Shown: one piece after another, positions 61,597 to 64,000 of the stretch
Numbering within the stretch: the stretch's first letter is position 1
Layout: the number at the start of each line of letters is the position of its first letter
Assembly (NCBI GenBank): GCA_021791495.1
Contig: JAJYWN010000023.1
Location: 148,666 to 212,665, forward strand
Direction of reading: 5' to 3'
DNA from: Bacillota bacterium
Lineage (GTDB): Bacteria; Bacillota; Sulfobacillia; JAJYWN01
DNA: 64,000 nucleotides
Program-made: the position numbers and the translations under genes
Notes under the pieces: model-generated
What the model was told of the DNA's origin: nothing
The model's database searches: none
Seen by the model: only the letters and a program-made list of their open reading frames with translations

Positions 61597-63156
61597 ATGC
61601 GGAAGATCAGAGAAATCCTGAGGCTGCGGTATGAGGTCGGGCTTAGCGCCAGGAACATAGCCCGGAGTCTCAATATGGGCCACAGCACGGTGAACGACGC
61701 GCTCGCCCGGGCGGCGGCGGCCGGCTTGACCTGGCCCTTGCCTGACGAGCTTAGCCATAGCGACATTGAGGACAGGCTCTATCCCGCCCCGCCCCAGAGC
61801 GATGAGCGGCGCCCGACGCCGGAAATGCTGAAGATCCACACTGAGCTGAAACGAAAAGGTGTCACGCTGCAGACCTTGTGGATTGAGTACAAGACGGAGC
61901 ACCCGGACGGTTACCAGTACAGCCGGTTCTGCGACCTGTACCACGAGTGGCGGGGGTCGGTGGATGTGGTCATGCGGCAGACTTACCGGGCCGGGGAGAA
62001 GTTGTTCGTGGACTACGCCGGCATGACCGCGCCGGTGATCGACCCGGCCACGGGAGAGGTTAAGGAGGCCCAGGTCTTCCTCGCCGTGCTGGGCGCCAGC
62101 AACTACACCTACGCCGAAGCCACGTGGACGCAGTCCCTGGAAGACTGGATAGGCTCCCATTGCCGGGCGTTTGAGTTCTTCGGCGGCGTTCCGGAGGTTG
62201 TGGTGCCGGATAACCTCAAGGCCGGGGTGTCCCACGCCAGCTTCTACGAACCGGACATGAACCCCACCTACCAGGACCTAGCCACTCACTATGGTGTCGC
62301 TATAATGCCCGCTAGACCGGCAAAACCCCGCGACAAAGCCAAGGTCGAGGCGGGAGTCTTGATAGCGGAAAGGTCCATCCTGGCCAGAATCCGGGACCGC
62401 AAGTTCTTCTCTCTGGGCCGGCTAAATGAGGCGATCGGGGAGTACCTCGAGAAGCTGAACACCAAACCGTTCCAGAAGCTCCCAGGGTCACGCCGCGAGA
62501 CCTTCCTTGGCCTGGACAAGCCGGCCCTCAGGCCTCTGCCGGGAGTCCGGTACGAGTTTGCCAAGTGGAAGAAAGCCCGCGTGAACATCGACTACCACAT
62601 AGAGGTCGAGCAGGCCTTTTACAGCGTGCCGTACCAGCTCAGACGGAAGCAGGTAGATGTACGCGTTACCGCGACCGTTGTGGAAGCCTTCCACGACGGG
62701 ACGCGGGTGGCCAGCCACCTGCGTTCGTACGTCAAAGGCTCTTACACCACAGACCCCGCTCACATGCCTCCCGCCCACGCCAGGAGCCTGGAGTGGACGC
62801 CCTCACGCATGGTCCACTGGGCCGAAAGCGTGGGGCCCAACACCGGCCGGCTGATACAAGCGATTCTGGACTCCAGGGTCTACCCGGAACAGGCCTATAA
62901 GAGCTGCATGGGCATTATCTCGCTCTCCAAGAAATACCCGAAGGAACGCGTGGAAGCGGCCGCAGCCCGTGCGCTCCATTTCGGGACGCGGAGTTGGAGG
63001 AGCGTTAAATCCATCCTGGAGGCGAAATTGGATCAGCGACCCCTGACGCCGGCTGAACCAGCGGCACCAGTCCCCATCCACCGCAATCTCCGCGGTCCCT
63101 CCTACTACAGCGGAAAGGAGGTGAAAACCGATGCTGAACCAGCAGACACTCTCTAA
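61597..63156 (+). CDS. istA: IS21-family transposase IstA
   Basis: 519-residue transposase. Helix-turn-helix RYEVGLSARNIARSLNMGHS near the N-terminus; DDE residues in LFVDYAGMTAPV, EVVVPDNLKAGVSH and RDKAKVEAGVLIAE. The C-terminal half includes EQAFYSVPYQLRRKQVDVRV. GGAGG lies six bases before ATG 61597; upstream GTG 61555 is less likely. The 3' end overlaps istB by 26 bases. Confidence 0.95.
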   Translation: MRKIREILRLRYEVGLSARNIARSLNMGHSTVNDALARAAAAGLTWPLPDELSHSDIEDRLYPAPPQSDERRPTPEMLKIHTELKRKGVTLQTLWIEYKTEHPDGYQYSRFCDLYHEWRGSVDVVMRQTYRAGEKLFVDYAGMTAPVIDPATGEVKEAQVFLAVLGASNYTYAEATWTQSLEDWIGSHCRAFEFFGGVPEVVVPDNLKAGVSHASFYEPDMNPTYQDLATHYGVAIMPARPAKPRDKAKVEAGVLIAERSILARIRDRKFFSLGRLNEAIGEYLEKLNTKPFQKLPGSRRETFLGLDKPALRPLPGVRYEFAKWKKARVNIDYHIEVEQAFYSVPYQLRRKQVDVRVTATVVEAFHDGTRVASHLRSYVKGSYTTDPAHMPPAHARSLEWTPSRMVHWAESVGPNTGRLIQAILDSRVYPEQAYKSCMGIISLSKKYPKERVEAAAARALHFGTRSWRSVKSILEAKLDQRPLTPAEPAAPVPIHRNLRGPSYYSGKEVKTDAEPADTL

Positions 63157-63883
63157 ACTGCGGAACATGCGTCTCGGCGCCATGGCCGAGGCCTTTGAAG
63201 CCCAGATGCGGCAGCCCGACCTCGTGTCCCTCAGTTTCGAGGACCGGCTGGGGCTCCTGGTTGACCACGAATGGAGCAGCCGGCAGGACCGCAAGCTGCA
63301 AAGACTGCTCAGGGAGGCCAAGCTACGCCTTGCCGCCTGCATGGAGGACCTCGACTACTCCCCGGGCAGGGGGCTTGACCGGCCACTTCTCCAGAGCCTG
63401 GCTAACTGCGACTGGATCAGGGACCGCCAGAACCTGGTGGTTGACGGTCCGACCGGCGCGGGAAAGACGTTTCTGGCGTGCGCTCTGGCCAACGCCGCCT
63501 GCCGGAACGGTTTCAGCGCCCGCTACTACCGGATGTCCCGACTCCTGTCTGAGATTGCCATGGCACGCGGCGACGGCTCATATCCACGTCTCCTGGAGAA
63601 ACTGGCCCGCTACCGGCTCTTGGTTCTAGACGACTGGGGCATTAGCCCGCTCTCGGCCGCCGAAACCCGCGAGATCCTGGAGGTTGTGGACGACCGGAGC
63701 CAGACAGGCTCCACGTTGCTGGCGAGCCAGCTCCCTCCCGACCACTGGCCCGCGGCCCTCGGCGACCCGTCCGCGGCCGAGGCCATTCTGGACAGGCTGG
63801 TCCACAACGCCCACATGATTCACCTTAAAGGCGAGTCCATGCGGAAGGTGAAGAGCAACTTGAGGCCAAACGTTACCCAGTAG
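63131..63883 (+). CDS. istB: IS21-family ATPase IstB
   Basis: 250-residue DnaC-like AAA+ helper. N-terminal MLNQQTLSKLRNMRLGAMAE, Walker A VDGPTGAGKTFLACALA, Walker B RLLVLDDWGISPLSA and the sensor region STLLASQLPPDHW. It positions and activates IstA. AAAGGAGG upstream of ATG 63131 inside istA. Confidence 0.96.
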   Translation: MLNQQTLSKLRNMRLGAMAEAFEAQMRQPDLVSLSFEDRLGLLVDHEWSSRQDRKLQRLLREAKLRLAACMEDLDYSPGRGLDRPLLQSLANCDWIRDRQNLVVDGPTGAGKTFLACALANAACRNGFSARYYRMSRLLSEIAMARGDGSYPRLLEKLARYRLLVLDDWGISPLSAAETREILEVVDDRSQTGSTLLASQLPPDHWPAALGDPSAAEAILDRLVHNAHMIHLKGESMRKVKSNLRPNVTQ

Positions 63884-63904
63884 CCGCGGCGCCGGGGTGA
63901 GCCG

Positions 63905-64000
63905 GGTGGACGGCTTCCCGCCGGAACAGGTGGACGCTTTCACTCGGAACAGCCGGACGGCTTCCGCCGGAACGGGTGGACGGATTCAGCGGAATACGCA
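63905..64000 (-). repeat. Right-end repeat array of the IS21 element
   Basis: Four inverted-orientation copies of the same 23-base unit (GTGGACGGnTTCnnnCGGAA type), ending in CGGAATACGCA at the window edge. Confidence 0.88.

Larger units (their letters stand above)
61338..64000. mobile_element. IS21-family element, complete, ending at the last base of the window
   Basis: TGCGTATTCCG (61338-61348) and its exact complement CGGAATACGCA (63990-64000) form an 11-bp terminal inverted repeat with the TG...CA ends of IS21. Inside each end is an array of about 23-base degenerate repeats (61349-61462 and 63905-63989) with the core GTTCCGnnnGAAnCCGTCCAC. istA and istB fill the middle. Size is 2663 bases. 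Confidence 0.93.

Overview
This window is high-GC chromosomal DNA from an endospore-forming member of the Bacillota. The evidence is SpoIID, a SpoIIQ-like M23 protein, SpoIIID and CotF-type coat proteins; an isoleucine T-box; an S-box (SAM-I) riboswitch; and a BceRSAB peptide-resistance module with its operator. Shine-Dalgarno sites are strong, and GTG and TTG starts are frequent. A high-GC lineage outside the classical Bacilli (Clostridia, Limnochordia or Symbiobacteria type) fits, but the sequence alone does not fix the class.

Layout. (1) 2-5416: a catabolic operon with the end of a TctA carboxylate transporter, a UbiD decarboxylase, a 4-OT-type tautomerase, a VOC protein, a dipicolinate-synthase-A-like protein, UbiX flavin prenyltransferase, an LpdD-type prenyl-FMN chaperone and an FCD-type GntR regulator. 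(2) 5413-11945: a MATE exporter, an asparagine synthetase fused to an F420-0:glutamate-ligase-like domain, a YqeK-like HD hydrolase and a GerMN lipoprotein. (3) 12213-18700: an ABC-2 exporter, then bceRSAB. (4) 18849-23398: an M20 peptidase, a MNT/HepT toxin-antitoxin pair coupled to a DUF1445 hydro-lyase, a DinB gene broken by an amber codon, a repeat-rich gap with a transposase relic, and a RelE/Phd pair. (5) 23437-29984: T-box-controlled ileS, two small coat proteins, and a MerR-like regulator with a VWA protein. (6) 29989-36394: a HicAB-like pair, an IS1182 element with perfect 22-bp ends, and livHMGF behind a livK beheaded by that element.

(7) 36617-43492: cell envelope and sporulation genes (wecA/tagO-like, murA, spoIID, M23/SpoIIQ-like, spoIIID, mreB). 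(8) 43648-51095: a truncated secreted protein, a MITE-like repeat, then SAM riboswitch - core MetE - metK, a short glycosyltransferase, recD2 and comFC. (9) 51191-60672: an aminotransferase relic, a D-2-hydroxyacid dehydrogenase, a DnaA-box cluster, a cold-shock gene, long-form hpf, two proteins of unknown function, a 26-residue membrane micropeptide, an HD-GYP membrane protein, DUF5317 and secA. (10) 60673-64000: a gap with relic repeats, then a complete IS21-family element (61338-64000) whose right end is the last base of the window.

The most unusual items are the AsnB/F420-ligase fusion, the orphan DpaA-like enzyme inside a prenyl-FMN decarboxylase operon, the DnaA-box cluster before the cold-shock gene, the MITE-like element at 44189-44482, the IS-mediated loss of livK, and the micropeptide at 55936.
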